From positions 1,674,001-1,738,000 of the forward strand of contig JAHRBC010000006.1 in the NCBI GenBank assembly GCA_022702545.1: 64,000 nucleotides of DNA, given 5' to 3'. Position 1 is the stretch's first letter; every line of letters begins with the position of its first letter. The notes beneath the pieces were generated by a model. It was not told the DNA's origin, searched no databases, and saw only the letters and a program-made list of their open reading frames with translations. Below are positions 45,352 to 56,333 of this stretch, piece by piece. The DNA is from Phycomyces nitens (taxonomy: Eukaryota > Mucoromycota > Mucoromycetes > Mucorales > Phycomycetaceae). Position numbers and translations under genes: made by a program.

Positions 45352-48300
45352 CTAATTGATACCAATGTCTTCACGCATAAAGGCATCTGAAGAAGGCTCA
45401 CGTCCCAAAAAGTCTTTGAGAAGGTCCATGCCATCCTTGCTGCTACCTTTTTCAAGAATACACTTGCGATAGGCATAGCCAACTTCAGGAGACAGAGTGT
45501 TCTCCTCAAACTTGCTGTAGTACATGTCACTTGAAAACACCTTTGACCACATGTAGCCATAGTAACCTGCATCATAACCACCCATTAAATGACTAGAGCA
45601 AGTTCATCAGTACAATTGCCCCACTCATCATGTCCTATGAATCATGCCTACCCAAATGCAGCCTGGCCACAGCTTCCTTCAGGTGCTGCAATCAAGGACA
45701 CCTTTTCACGGAGATCATTGTAAAGCTTACTGGTATCCAAATTCTCATCTACAAGGAATACTTAGCCCCCATAAACGTGTCAATTGTCTCTTACCATCTG
45801 AAGTATGGAGCTCCATGTCAAAGATACCAAAGAAGAGTTGACGCAAGTTTGCAATCGCAGCATTGACGTTCTTGGCCTTGATGATCAGGTCAATCATCTC
45901 ATCAGAAATTGGCGCTCCAGTCTCAAAGTGAGAAGAGAGGTACTTTAGGGACTTTGAGTCATAGCACCAGTTCTCAAGCATCTATCAAATGGTCAGTATA
46001 TATGCTTTTGCTCATCTTTTTTTGTGTGTCACTCACTTGAGAGGGTGCTTCTACGAAATCGCCTTCAACAGACGTTCCATGGAAGCGAGCGTACTTTGTG
46101 CGACTGCAGAGATGGTGCATAACATGACCCTATCGAAAAAACTGTGAGCACATAATCTTGAGCTTTGGAGGTCATTAATGTCTTACCAGTTCGTGGAAGA
46201 GGGTTACGACCTCTTCGTGCTTCAACAGAGAGGGCTTGTCGGCAGTTCTAAAGTCAAATCAAGTCAGATCAGGATTTTGAATAATAGAAATAATTACTTA
46301 CGGTTTGGTAAAGTTGGCCACCATGGCAGCAATTGGAGCCACACGCTCTCCATCCTCCTTGATATAAGATGGCTGCAGAGGGAAACAGGCAGCGTGGGGG
46401 TCTAGTGGCCATGTTAGACATGTATTTAACCAATGATAAATTGCTTACATTTGCTCTCACGAGGGAATAGGTCGAGGTACATGTAACCAGAGAAGCTCTT
46501 GTCTTCAACAGCATCCCAGCACTCAAACAACTGGACATCAGGATGCCATACAACGGCCTTGTCACTTGGCACCTTGACGAAACGCAGACCCAAGACCTTT
46601 TCATAGATCTCGAGCATTTCTTGGTGGGAGTGAGCTTAAAGTCTAGTAGAATGCTGATCACTTACTTTGAATGGTGGGTTCCAAGCTAAAGTACTTTTTG
46701 ATTTCCTCTTGGTCTACAGAGTACTCTTTCTCGAGAAGAACACGCTCATAGTAGCTAGTATCCCAAGAGTTTAACTTTCCATCAAAGGGTTCGTTACGCA
46801 GAGCTAATTCCCAATATTTGTGTTAATAAGATTAATTCGTACTACGCTACGGCGTTTGGGTATCCCACAGCCTACCCTTTTCTTCCTCCTTGAGACGTTT
46901 AAGGATCTCGATTTCCTTGACACCAGCCTCCTTTAACCGAGCAGCCAGATCGTCTACAAACTAACATGCCGGGTGTGAGTTTATGGAAGATGCTTGTCAG
47001 TCTATTTACATTGCGAACAGATTCGACTGACTTGGCCATCTTGACCTCGAGAACATAGGCAGCATGAGACTTGTAGCCAAGGATCTAGCCAAAATAATAC
47101 CATTAGTCTCAATCTCTCTTGGCCATCTTTCATCTTCTTTTACCTTTGCGCACTCTCGGCGAAGTTTGACAGCCTAAACACATGTTTGTTAGGATAATAA
47201 AGGTATTTGGGCTTGTATTCTTACTTCATCCAAAAGTTCAATGTTCTCACGGTTACGTGACTCAAAGGCAGTCATGTGGGTCTTGCGGGTATTCTCATTC
47301 TTGCACAGTTTCAGCACTAGATAAATGGTATTGAGGATCGATAGCCAAAAGACAAGATACTTCTTTTATACTTACATGGACGAACGTCTGTATTTTTTTT
47401 TTTAAAAAAAAAAGACAAGGTCACCAGATTGTTAGTCTAGCACTAGAAGAAGAATAAGAAATGTTCAAATCTTACCAGGATACCTATATATTGATATTAG
47501 ATTGTGGTATTTTATACATTGAATCACATAAACAACACTTACTTCATTGTCAAGACGTACTTCTTGACGCCATCTTCTTCCTTTGTATCCAGACCACCTT
47601 GGATCATAATAAAAGTTAACTCACACAGTCGAATTCAATCACCAGCAACCTACCGACAAAGTCATCGTCCAAACCCTCCAATTCTTCCTGTAGTCAATTA
47701 GTCAATAAATTGTCTGATTTAATCTCGCGATCAAACTTACCTTTGTAAAGGTGATTGAGCTGCTCTCACGGCTCCAGTTCTTCATGTACTCGATACACAC
47801 TTCGCTGAGACGCTTGCGGAGCTTCTTAAACTTGTCGCGCTCCTCTTGCGACAAATGAAGACCGTTGCGACGGAAGCTGGTCTCCATCTTCTTCAACATA
47901 CGCGCATCCTCGTGGTCAAGGGTGCTGAGGTCTGTCTTGTTGATGAATTCCTGGATGACGGCATAGAGATCATGGCGCATGGTCTGCTCAATGCTAAACT
48001 CCTCGTACTTCTTTTCGGCCTCGACGGATGCCTCGCGTACAGCAGGGTCGGGAGAAAACTGTGATAAGGAGCTAGCCAACTGGGAAGGACCTATCGAGAA
48101 CACAGAGCCACATACGCGTCAGTTTTTTTTGTTCAATTGTCTTTCTATGGGCCAAATAAACTATCTAGTTACCTGACAAGCTGTTTTCGATACGGGCCAG
48201 AGGAACCACGACAGATTCATAGGTCAGTTCCTCGGGCTTCAGGGAAGCAATGGCATTGTTGGTTGCAAGTTCTTGCTCAATGACGGCGTCAATGATGGAT

Positions 48301-48359
48301 GAGACCTGGTCATCACTAATGCTAAAGTCAAGGCTGGGAGGAGGAGCAACGTGTGTCAT
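45352..48359 (-). CDS. PRD1: M3 metallo-oligopeptidase (saccharolysin/thimet type)
   Basis: Eighteen exons on the minus strand: 48173-48359, 47741-48090, 47654-47687, 47543-47597, 47476-47483, 47376-47387, 47225-47316, 47144-47173, 47010-47084, 46876-46960, 46666-46803, 46449-46619, 46302-46401, 46187-46247, 46037-46129, 45795-45981, 45652-45748 and 45352-45592, giving 671 aa. The zinc motif HELGH (residues 464-468) is split by an intron between HEL and GH. The distal Glu ligand and 'FVEAPSQMLENW' follow. The M3 landmarks 'KYPHAACFPLQPS', 'SYYERVLLEKEYSVD' and 'FGHLMGGYDAGYYGY' are present. Two microexons of 8 and 12 nt build 'MKYPDVRPLLKLCKNE', which aligns with the family's usual wording. 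It cleaves short peptides in the cytosol (no presequence at the N-terminus). Length is normal for the family. Confidence 0.93.
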
Positions 48360-49344
48360 GATAAACAGTAGAGGGGTACAAGGATAAAAAGGAACAAGAC
48401 TTGGGCCTTTTTAAACAACACGATCGAGTAGCATTACAAGTGACGGTCACGATATGCTTGCCTATCTTGGCAAAAGGTGTAAATATCAGTGCTTGTATTT
48501 AAACGTTGGTAGATTCTCATTTGCCAAAGCGTATCTAGCCTGTAAACTCTTTAGATTTGTAATCAGTTGGGACCATCCGGTACCTTGCAAGATGGCCAAT
48601 TGAGCAGCAACAAAAGGGGGGGCTATTAAAATACACTTGTCAGGCCGAGAAAAGATTGAGAGCCAAATAAGGAATAAATATCCTTTTTGTAATCCCAGAT
48701 ATCACTGTGATACGGTCTCTCTTGAGGCTACAAATTGTAGACCCAAACCATTGAATTATGTCTACAATAGGGTTCCGGATGCCCGGAGACAATGCTATAA
48801 GCACATTCTGGATAATAATAATAAAAGGGTTGTAGCCAAAAACATGGTTTGTATTGCCATGGTGACATTATCAGAAGAATACTTGCAACTATACCGAGGC
48901 TGTGAATTTTGGCGGGTATTTTGACAAGATGATGGTAGTGTATATATATATATATATATATATTACCATATATATGATCTTGAATATTCGATAGAATAAC
49001 AATTATACATACCAAATTTTGATAAATATCGTCTTTTATAATCACATTTAAATAAATTGATTGAACCTTAACCATGGGCTGCAAAAAAAGGGAATATATT
49101 TCTAAATAGTCTATTAATTCCAATTCTATAGCTCTGTTTCTGAGGCTCTTTAACTTTCCTAGCTTTGCATTAATACTCTGGCATTTTATTTTGCAAACCA
49201 ATCTGTATGGCGTCTTTTTGTTGGAATTGCTTGGCTGGGTGTTTTACTGCTCTTTAATTATTATTATTATTTTTAAAAAATGATGATGAATTAAAACAAT
49301 GCCAACCTCTATGAAAATTATGCATCTTCCCCTCTGTATCTCTT
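48360..49344. other. Intergenic, divergent promoter region
   Basis: 985 bp between the divergent M3 peptidase (-) and 7TM-RGS (+) genes. There is a (TA)n run at 48940-48963. ORFs here are low quality and show no domain. Confidence 0.5.
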
Positions 49345-51099
49345 ATGAAGAGTATCAGCGCATTTACAGCGTTTCCAGACTGCACTGATCCTGTCAAGGC
49401 CATCGAGGGCTTTATACACCCCCCGTACAAAATGACGCCTCAAACCCACTGCCATCTCATCCAACAAAAGATGATGGCCTGCAGAATCTACTTTTCATGT
49501 GCCATTATTGTAACCATCTTTATGGTGTCCACCACTGGGCTGCTGATCTACCGCACGACCCGTAAACCAGATGTGGCCATTGATCTGTCCATACTTCACT
49601 TTCAAGAAGAACAAAGAGAATTGCCCCACAAATGGAGATCGTACTCACTGCAGAGAAGAGGATTGTTTATTACTGTTCTTGGTGCATTTGGCAATCTTGT
49701 TTTCATAGACACCATCTTGTTCTACCAAATGTCCATCAATATCGTAAATTGTGACATATTGCTGTGGGGAGTGCTCGTGGGCTATTACACGTGGATATTT
49801 TCAGTCTGTGCACAGACCCACCGGCTACGCAAGTTGTTACGTCTCAACAAACTAATTGTGCGCTACATGAGCCTAACAGAGGCCGAACAAGCGAGACACA
49901 AAGATGAGGCCGACTATCGGTGGATGATGAGCCAGGGATCCAAAAGAGCTTTTTCAAATGTGTGTTCTGGTATAATTTACGTCTTTACAATTGCGGTTGT
50001 GGTTGCAACCTGTGCAATTGGACAGGCAATATCGTTTTACAAAGATGGCCACAGATGTTATTACCAATGGGGAATCTGCCTCTGCATTGGTCTCTCGGCC
50101 AGTTTTCTCGTCCTGGTCGCACCCTATATCGCATGGTCTTTACGGTGTGAAAAAGACGCCCACGGAATAAGACGGGAGCTGCTTCTGGAAGTGGGGATTG
50201 GTATACCCTGCTTTATAGCCTACATTGTCTGGACATTTGTGTATTTGCCCAAATCGTTTTTTTATGGCATGTTTACCTACCTATTGTTCTCTTCTGTGAA
50301 CTGGATCATGGTGTTTGTGTTCATCTGTCATTTTATATCCGTCGTTCTTCCCCTCGTCAATGACCTCTGGCAACCCTTTGACACCTTGGGTTCATGGCAC
50401 TTTTGGAATTCCAAGAGGTTCCGCAAAAGGAAGCCCAGATTCCACATCAAGCTCAATAGAGTGTTTGGAATCATCAACCCTCGGGCCCTGACAAACAGAC
50501 ACAGTCTAGACATGACACCCAGTTCACTTGAATTTGTCTTTGGGAACCCAGACCTCCTGGGACGTTTAAAACAACTGGCGATTCAAGACTTTAGTGCCGA
50601 AAACGTCCTGTTCTATGAAAAGTACAGACATCTCTGTGGGCAGGTGAAGCTGTGTCAATGCAGACCACATCGTCGCCGGTCCCTGTCCTTTCTGTCCCAC
50701 CCAAGCACATTGGCCACAAAGGAGGATATTCCAGACTCTGAGAGCCTGTTGCTGGACAGGCCAATCGACAGAGACCTCTGGCCAGGATTCATAGATTTTT
50801 ACCAGACTTATATCCGCCAAGGTGCCCCACTTGAGGTCAATATATCCTACCAGGCCAGGCACCAGATTGACACTGTTTTCAAACACTATTCCAAGGGGGA
50901 ATCTTGGGTCAATCCTTGGACAGTCGATAGTAGTCGGGACGCCCAAAAGTCCAATACGAGTATTGGCAGCCAGAGTAGTGGGCCAGATATAGAGGAAGGT
51001 CTGTGCCTGGGGGTGTTTGAGACGGCTAGGAAAGAAGTGTTTTGGAATATATTTGCCAGTGTATATCCCAAGCTTGTAGAGAGCACAGAGAATGGCTGA
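49345..51099 (+). CDS. Seven-TM protein with C-terminal RGS domain
   Basis: Single-exon ORF of 584 aa (the first ATG gives the longest frame; ATG at about residue 29 or 43 is possible). About seven hydrophobic segments are seen: 'IYFSCAIIVTIFMVSTTGLL', 'LFITVLGAFGNLVFIDTIL', 'DILLWGVLVGYYTWIFSV', 'GIIYVFTIAVVVATCAIGQA', 'GICLCIGLSASFLVLVAPYI', 'GIPCFIAYIVWTFVYL' and 'YLLFSSVNWIMVFVFICHF'. An RGS domain follows, opening 'LEFVFGNPDLLGRLKQLAIQ' and continuing 'DFSAENVLFYEKYRHL', with an inserted Cys/Arg/Ser-rich loop before 'FIDFYQTYIRQGAPLEVNI'. RGS domains speed GTP hydrolysis on G-alpha. The 7TM-RGS layout is known from plant RGS1 and various fungi, where a membrane sensor part controls the RGS. 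Ligand unknown. Confidence 0.85.
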   Translation: MKSISAFTAFPDCTDPVKAIEGFIHPPYKMTPQTHCHLIQQKMMACRIYFSCAIIVTIFMVSTTGLLIYRTTRKPDVAIDLSILHFQEEQRELPHKWRSYSLQRRGLFITVLGAFGNLVFIDTILFYQMSINIVNCDILLWGVLVGYYTWIFSVCAQTHRLRKLLRLNKLIVRYMSLTEAEQARHKDEADYRWMMSQGSKRAFSNVCSGIIYVFTIAVVVATCAIGQAISFYKDGHRCYYQWGICLCIGLSASFLVLVAPYIAWSLRCEKDAHGIRRELLLEVGIGIPCFIAYIVWTFVYLPKSFFYGMFTYLLFSSVNWIMVFVFICHFISVVLPLVNDLWQPFDTLGSWHFWNSKRFRKRKPRFHIKLNRVFGIINPRALTNRHSLDMTPSSLEFVFGNPDLLGRLKQLAIQDFSAENVLFYEKYRHLCGQVKLCQCRPHRRRSLSFLSHPSTLATKEDIPDSESLLLDRPIDRDLWPGFIDFYQTYIRQGAPLEVNISYQARHQIDTVFKHYSKGESWVNPWTVDSSRDAQKSNTSIGSQSSGPDIEEGLCLGVFETARKEVFWNIFASVYPKLVESTENG

Positions 51100-51131
51100 C
51101 TCTCTTTTTATTACTATTACTATTATTATTA

Positions 51132-51163
<32 letters not shown>

Positions 51164-51256
51164 TTCTAGTGTATAATTTGACTGACTGATTGATTGATTG
51201 ATTGCTTTTTTTTTGGTTGTCCGTCAAGGTGTTTCTTTATACTCTTTTGATTATTG
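51100..51256. repeat. (ATT)n and (TTGA)n repeats downstream of the RGS gene
   Basis: (ATT)n with interruptions at 51110-51162 and (TGAT)n near 51185-51203, filling the short gap between two plus-strand genes. Confidence 0.85.
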
Positions 51257-53102
51257 ATGGGATTAGTTAAAAAGGCCATTGCTGCGACGGCCCTGGGCTC
51301 ATTGACCTATGTTGTAAGATTCAGCATGATGAGTTGAGATTTTCTAAGAGATTCCTCCCCTCCCCCTCCTCCTAGGCATTCCTGGTTCTGTTGACCTTTC
51401 CGACTCCCCAGCGAATGTAGGTCGGCTGGAGAGAGAGAGAAAAAAGTAGGTCGAGGTACTGAGACCACACAGGATAATCTACTGCAACTGGCTTCGGTTC
51501 CCCCTTGCAAAGTTCTCCATGCCAGAATACTATGGGTTTGGACGTAAGATAATCAGGCTGTTTATTGGGTGACCCGCATTAAATTACTGCATTAGATAAT
51601 CAGGTTCGCAACGTGTGTATCAAGACAGCCGATGATGTGACGCTTGGTAAGTGCGTGCAAGACTGTGGGGGCGAGTCAGATGTTTTATTGCAGTCATTGA
51701 GCACAAAAACGTACGTTAATATATATATATTTATTTATATTTATATATATACACATACACACATACACATACATAAATGACAAAAAGGCGCTTGGCACTT
51801 GTTGCCCTCCGACTATTACCGGCGTCTGGGTATCCGTTACCAGAGCGTGGATGAGCAAGTGTATGATGACGCATTGGCAGATCCAAACTACCCAACTGTC
51901 GTGTATTTCCATGGTAACGCAATGAACAGAGCCGCACCATGGAGAGTCGATCTGTACAAGGTAGGCCATTCAAACAAAATAAAATCATTATATTCTCGAA
52001 TTGCTTTTGTAACAATTGCACATGCAAAACGTTTTTCCAGGCCTTGATCAACCGATTTGGAATGGTGAATCTGGTTGCTATTGACTACCGCGGATTTGGT
52101 GATTCGGGTAAGCTTTTTGGCACCAAAAGTCAGACTAATGAGTTATAGAGGGAGTTCCTTCTGAAGAGGGCCTGCGACTGGACGCACAGGCGACAATTGA
52201 TTGGCTTGTCAAAAGAAACGGTAAGAAGATATGAATGGTGTTGGCCTGATCTAACCTTTTAATAGTGCCACCTGGCCGCATTACACTTATTGGACATTCT
52301 CTGGGTAAGCAGAAAATGCTCGATTGTGCTGAAAAGGGCAAAATAAAGATATATGGGATAACCTTAATAAATTGCTAGGTACGGGAGTTGCTACGACTTT
52401 GGCGTACGACCTGACCAAAGCAGGTAGGGCCAGCCAGTCAATCAATCAACCAAGACATTAAACATACATGCTAACCAGGCTTGCAGGAACACCTCCCCAG
52501 GCATTGATCCTCAAGGCCGCCTATAGCTCGCTCCCGAACCTGATATTCGAGTATCGTATGTTGGAGATCTTTCCAATCCTGGGGCCCCTCAAATACGTGC
52601 CACAGTTACAGAGTAAAGACAGACCAAAAATAATATTCGAAAAAAAATATATTCATGTGTATTTTTGACAGATTGGGTTCTATCGAAATTGGTCCACACA
52701 TTCGACTCACTTTCACGGATCCAGGTAGGTTGGGAAACTTTATCTGTCTTGATCGACCCTGTTGAAAAATGACTAAAGCATATAGACTGCCCCGTCCTGA
52801 TTGTGTACGGAGAAGCGGATTTGGAAATCCCTGGCCACAACTCGCACCAGCTATTTCATCGTGCCATCTACGGTTCCGATGCGCCCGCGCCATTTACAGC
52901 ACAGGATGATCGAATGGTCAAGGAAACGATTCCCAACGAAGCCACGGTGTACACGGCTGGCAATACTCGGCTGGTGGAATTGAAACACGCAGATCACAAC
53001 AATGGTACTTATTGTCTTGGTTTTGATGTTGGCTAATTTGAATTAGTTGGTTACTATGACTACTGTCTAGAGGCCATTGCCAGGACAACTAATTGGAAAT
53101 AG
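51257..53102 (+). CDS. ABHD12-like membrane alpha/beta hydrolase
   Basis: Thirteen exons: 51257-51313, 51376-51416, 51473-51543, 51596-51646, 51788-51960, 52041-52107, 52149-52220, 52266-52304, 52379-52423, 52487-52612, 52672-52724, 52779-53004 and 53047-53102, giving 358 aa. One N-terminal transmembrane helix ('ALGSLTYVAFLVLLTF'), then 'DDVTLGAWHLLP' (typical of ABHD12/13), the oxyanion strand 'VVYFHGNA', 'NLVAIDYRGFGDS', nucleophile 'GHSLG' (Ser at about 189), acid 'YGEADLEIPGHN' (Asp at about 279) and a His in 'HADHNN' (about 338). All introns are GT-AG and the frame closes exactly. ABHD12 proteins hydrolyse lysophosphatidylserine and monoacylglycerols at the ER membrane; substrate here is by family only. 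Confidence 0.9.
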
Positions 53103-53378
53103 GGCGATCTTGATGGTGCTGGTTGTTGTAGTGGTTGTAGTGTTGGTGGTGGTGGTGTACAGAGGGAGCTGAATTGAGCCCAACAAGGTGATTGGCGTTG
53201 TGTTGGTGGATTTCAAAAAATAAAAAAAAATAAAACCCTTTTTTTCTTTCTTCTTCTCTTGCTTTTTCTACTGAATATCCCTACGCTTATGCTTTGGAAA
53301 CACCTTATTCGCCTACATTCACCAGACATCTCACACTAAAAATAATATCTATCTATTCTCGGCAACCTCTTGTCGGCC
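53103..53378. other. Short gap between ABHD12-like and methyltransferase genes
   Basis: GGT/GTT-rich (53115-53165) then A/T- and pyrimidine-rich sequence before the next start codon. It would hold terminator and promoter of two plus-strand genes; no defined elements. Confidence 0.45.
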
Positions 53379-55005
53379 ATGGGAAACTCCTCTTCTCACC
53401 AAGTTCCAGACGCAGTCAGCTCTTCACTGTCACCCAATGTCCGACGCCGCATTTCTCAAAATCCGGGCTTCATTGGCTTCTTTGAGGGCAGTCCTCTCAA
53501 GAACGCCAGCCGTAAGAAGACCAGAACGCCCTCTCTAGCTGTAAGCAGCAGCAGCACTCTTTCGTCCAAAAATGACGCACGAACCTCAATTCCCCCCCTT
53601 CCTCATTCCCGGTCTTCGTCGGGTCTATCTGAAACATCGACACTTGTCTCACCGCTCTTGGACGTCGACAACGCCTCTGATCTGGTGTTTGAGATGGTCC
53701 AGGGACGACGTTACCTTGTCACCCCCGGTACCAACTTCAATTTGCCCTGCGACGACGAAGAGGCCGACCGGCTAGTGATTCTGGTGAGTGTTTGTGAAAG
53801 GTTTCTCTATTTCCTAAAAAGGAAACCCGAAATAATCGACTGATTTTTGTGTATGATTATTATTATATTTTATAATACTAACCCTTGTATTTATTTATTG
53901 ATTGATTAGCACTTTCTGCTGCGATATGCCTTTAGTGGCAATTTTGGAGCACCCGTTGCAGACACCTTGCACAACCGCCTGGGGGACAAGACACCACCTC
54001 GCGTGCTTGATATTGGCTGTGGGCCTGGCACATGGTAATCATCCATCATCATCACCATCATCATCATCTATTCAATCAAATATATTGTCCCACTAATACA
54101 TTAAATATTATTATTATTATTATCATTAGGGTTCTTGAGATGGCTACAGAATTTCCACATGCAGGTAAATTATTATAGCTAAACTGCTTGTCAATGATAA
54201 TCATTCATTCAGTCCAGTCTGGTCTAATAAAATCTATCTATTCATCTGTCTAGAGTTCTATGGCACCGATGTACGAACCATGTTCCCAACAACCATCAAA
54301 CCCTCCAACTCCCACTTTTGCCAGCACAACTTCCTCAAGGGACTTCCCTACGCCTCCAACTCCTTTGACTATGTCCACATGAGCCTTATGCTCTTTAACC
54401 TCACTCATGTCCAATTTATGAACCTCCTGGCCGAGATTACTCGTGTCCTCAAGCCGGGTGGCTACTATGAACTCAAGGACACCGAATACCGCATCGAACG
54501 CCCCGGACCCATCTGCGACTCGCTTCTGAACCACAAGGTTCGCAAGACAATGCTGTCCCAAGGCATCGAACTCTACAAAAGCCACCACATCTCCACCTTC
54601 CTTATGACACAACCCGGCAGCAATGGGTTTGTGGACGTCCATCAACGTCGGATCACCATTCCGCTCGGCTGGGGCGGCCAACTGGGCGACGTCCATGCTC
54701 AGAACGTCGAGACCTTTTTCCAATCCCTCAGCCCTCGGATCAAAGACGCGGCCCGCTCCACCGACCCGGACGAGGATGTGCTCTCGAACCAAGTGATCCA
54801 GCATGCCATGCGCGAATGCAAAAAGTACCAGTCCCATCTCAACTGGTATGTTTGCTATGGACAGAAACCACCCATGACCGACACGCTCTCCAACCCACCC
54901 ACGCCCCTCAAAGCCACCTTTCCTTCCCCTGTGATGCCCGATGAGCAGCTGGGAAACATGACCTGGGAGTCCATCAATGACTTTGTTGAAGGCTACATTG
55001 ACTAA
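53379..55005 (+). CDS. SAM-dependent methyltransferase with myristoylation-type N-terminus
   Basis: Four exons: 53379-53783, 53910-54034, 54130-54164 and 54254-55005, giving 438 aa. The start ATG (GCCATGG) gives MGNSSSHQ, a textbook N-myristoylation signal (Gly2, Ser6). A Ser/Pro/Arg-rich low-complexity region of about 90 residues follows. Class I methyltransferase motif I is 'VLDIGCGPGTW' (residues 167-177), motif II 'EFYGTDVR', and motif III-IV 'FDYVHMSLMLFNLTH' with 'EITRVLKPGGYYELKD'. The latter is the UbiE/Methyltransf_11/25 pattern. Fungal proteins with this layout form an expanded group of unknown substrate (some are called LaeA-like or UMTA). Fatty acylation would place the enzyme on a membrane. 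The enzyme class is certain, the substrate unknown. Exon 3 is only 35 nt. Confidence 0.87.
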
Positions 55006-55334
55006 ACCAAACTCTCTCTCTCATATACATATACATTATATACACACAAACACACACATTGCCTCTAATCATCTTACTTCATCCATCATGCCCACTTTAT
55101 ATAGTCCCATTCCTTTATTATGTACATAAACACACTAAGGTAACAATAATAATAACAATTTTTTTTATACATATAAATTTATTTATATTTATATTTATTT
55201 ATAAATTAAATAAATTTTTTTCTAAGTAGATAGACACAGATAGATAGATTTTGATATATTTATATAGATTATTATTATTTTTTAATAAATTTATTATTAT
55301 TATTATTATTATTTAATTTTTAAAAAAAAATTGC
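55006..55334. other. AT-rich intergenic between convergent genes
   Basis: Between the 3' ends of the methyltransferase (+) and bZIP gene (-). Highly AT-rich, with (GATA)-like and (ATT)n stretches at 55230-55312. No gene is seen. Confidence 0.55.
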
Positions 55335-56057
55335 TCATCGAGTGCTTGTCAGGGCACGGTGTGCTTCTGCCAGCTGCTGTTCCAGGATCCGCACTCGCTC
55401 TTCCAGGCCTCGGTCCTTGGACTCTAGTCCGGACTTCTCGGACTCCAGGACTGCAATACGGGTTGTCAGGCGAGTGTTGTCGGTCTCGAGCTCACTCACT
55501 CGTTCCTCCAGACACTCCATGCGCTTGAGCTTCTTGAGTCTCGAACGACGGGCAGCATCGGTGTTCTTTTGGCGCTTGACCGCAATATCATCGCCGTCCT
55601 TGTCATCAACTGGTCTCTTCTTGGACTCGATTGTGACTGGCATGGTTGACGGTCTGGGCGCAATTGTGCGTGGGCAGGTAGTACTTGTCTTGGGCATCAG
55701 CACACGCTGGCGAGGGATCTCTGGGAAGAGAGGAACTCGGATGGGGTGCTGCTCAGCCTCAAGAGAGTGCTCGATTGTGTTTGGAGGGCTGGCCGTGAGA
55801 GGAGGAGAGACGGGCAAGAGCTGCTGGAGAGCCTGCTGGAGGTCCTGGGGTGTTTGTTTGAATAGATTGTTTGGGTCGATTGGTGGCATCATCAAGAGGC
55901 CAGAGTGGCAGAGATCGTCTGCTAGCCACTCGTCGACTGAGGTTGGGAATGGTAGTTGAGTTTCTGGAAAGGCATCTGTGAGAATGCGTAGGCCGTCAGA
56001 GACGTCGGTTGGTTGGGTGAGCGCTGCGCTCAAGGCAAAGAGCTGTTGGTATGTCAT
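55335..56057 (-). CDS. bZIP transcription factor, GCN4/CPC1-like
   Basis: Single-exon ORF of 240 aa on the minus strand. The C-terminal bZIP has basic region 'KRQKNTDAARRSRLKKLKRM' (residues 161-180) with the GCN4-type N-x2-A-A-R-R-S-R signature. Leucines at heptad spacing follow (residues 183, 190, 197, 204, 211), extended by a further coiled coil to about 230. The acidic N-terminal part ('SVDEWLADDLCHSGLLMM') may be an activation domain with the bulky-hydrophobic/acidic pattern of Gcn4. Gcn4/Cpc1 factors bind TGACTCA and switch on amino-acid biosynthesis during starvation. The DNA-binding signature supports the GCN4 subfamily; orthology is inference. The upstream leader has uORFs. Confidence 0.85.
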   Translation of the reverse strand: MTYQQLFALSAALTQPTDVSDGLRILTDAFPETQLPFPTSVDEWLADDLCHSGLLMMPPIDPNNLFKQTPQDLQQALQQLLPVSPPLTASPPNTIEHSLEAEQHPIRVPLFPEIPRQRVLMPKTSTTCPRTIAPRPSTMPVTIESKKRPVDDKDGDDIAVKRQKNTDAARRSRLKKLKRMECLEERVSELETDNTRLTTRIAVLESEKSGLESKDRGLEERVRILEQQLAEAHRALTSTR

Positions 56058-56087
56058 TGTTGTTGTTCTGGGGTTTCTTTTTTCGGT

Positions 56088-56333
56088 TTATTGGTGGTTG
56101 GTGTTCTGGATTGTTTTTTTACGGGTGCAGGTAGAAGGCTTGTCAGTAGTGTATGAGAAGAAAGGTGGACCGAGCATGGAGTCGTTGGAGCAGGAGAGGT
56201 GTTTGCGAGACACAAATTCAAAGGTTGAGAAAGACATGAGATTGAGATTGACACTGAGAGATTGATAAACGAGGTTCAACAATACGATTTTGAGACTTTA
56301 GGGGTAAAACGATTAGAAAATAATGGCCAACAT
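56088..56333 (-). promoter_or_regulatory. Upstream ORFs in the leader of the GCN4-like gene
   Basis: Reading the minus strand toward ATG 56057, a 6-codon uORF (MLAIIF, 56333-56313) comes first. A 49-codon uORF (ATG 56237, stop ending 56088) is next, with a second in-frame ATG at 56177; it ends 30 nt before the main start. A short distal uORF plus an inhibitory proximal uORF is the layout that gives GCN4-type delayed reinitiation in yeast. That these ATGs are in the transcript is assumed from distance only. Confidence 0.5.
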
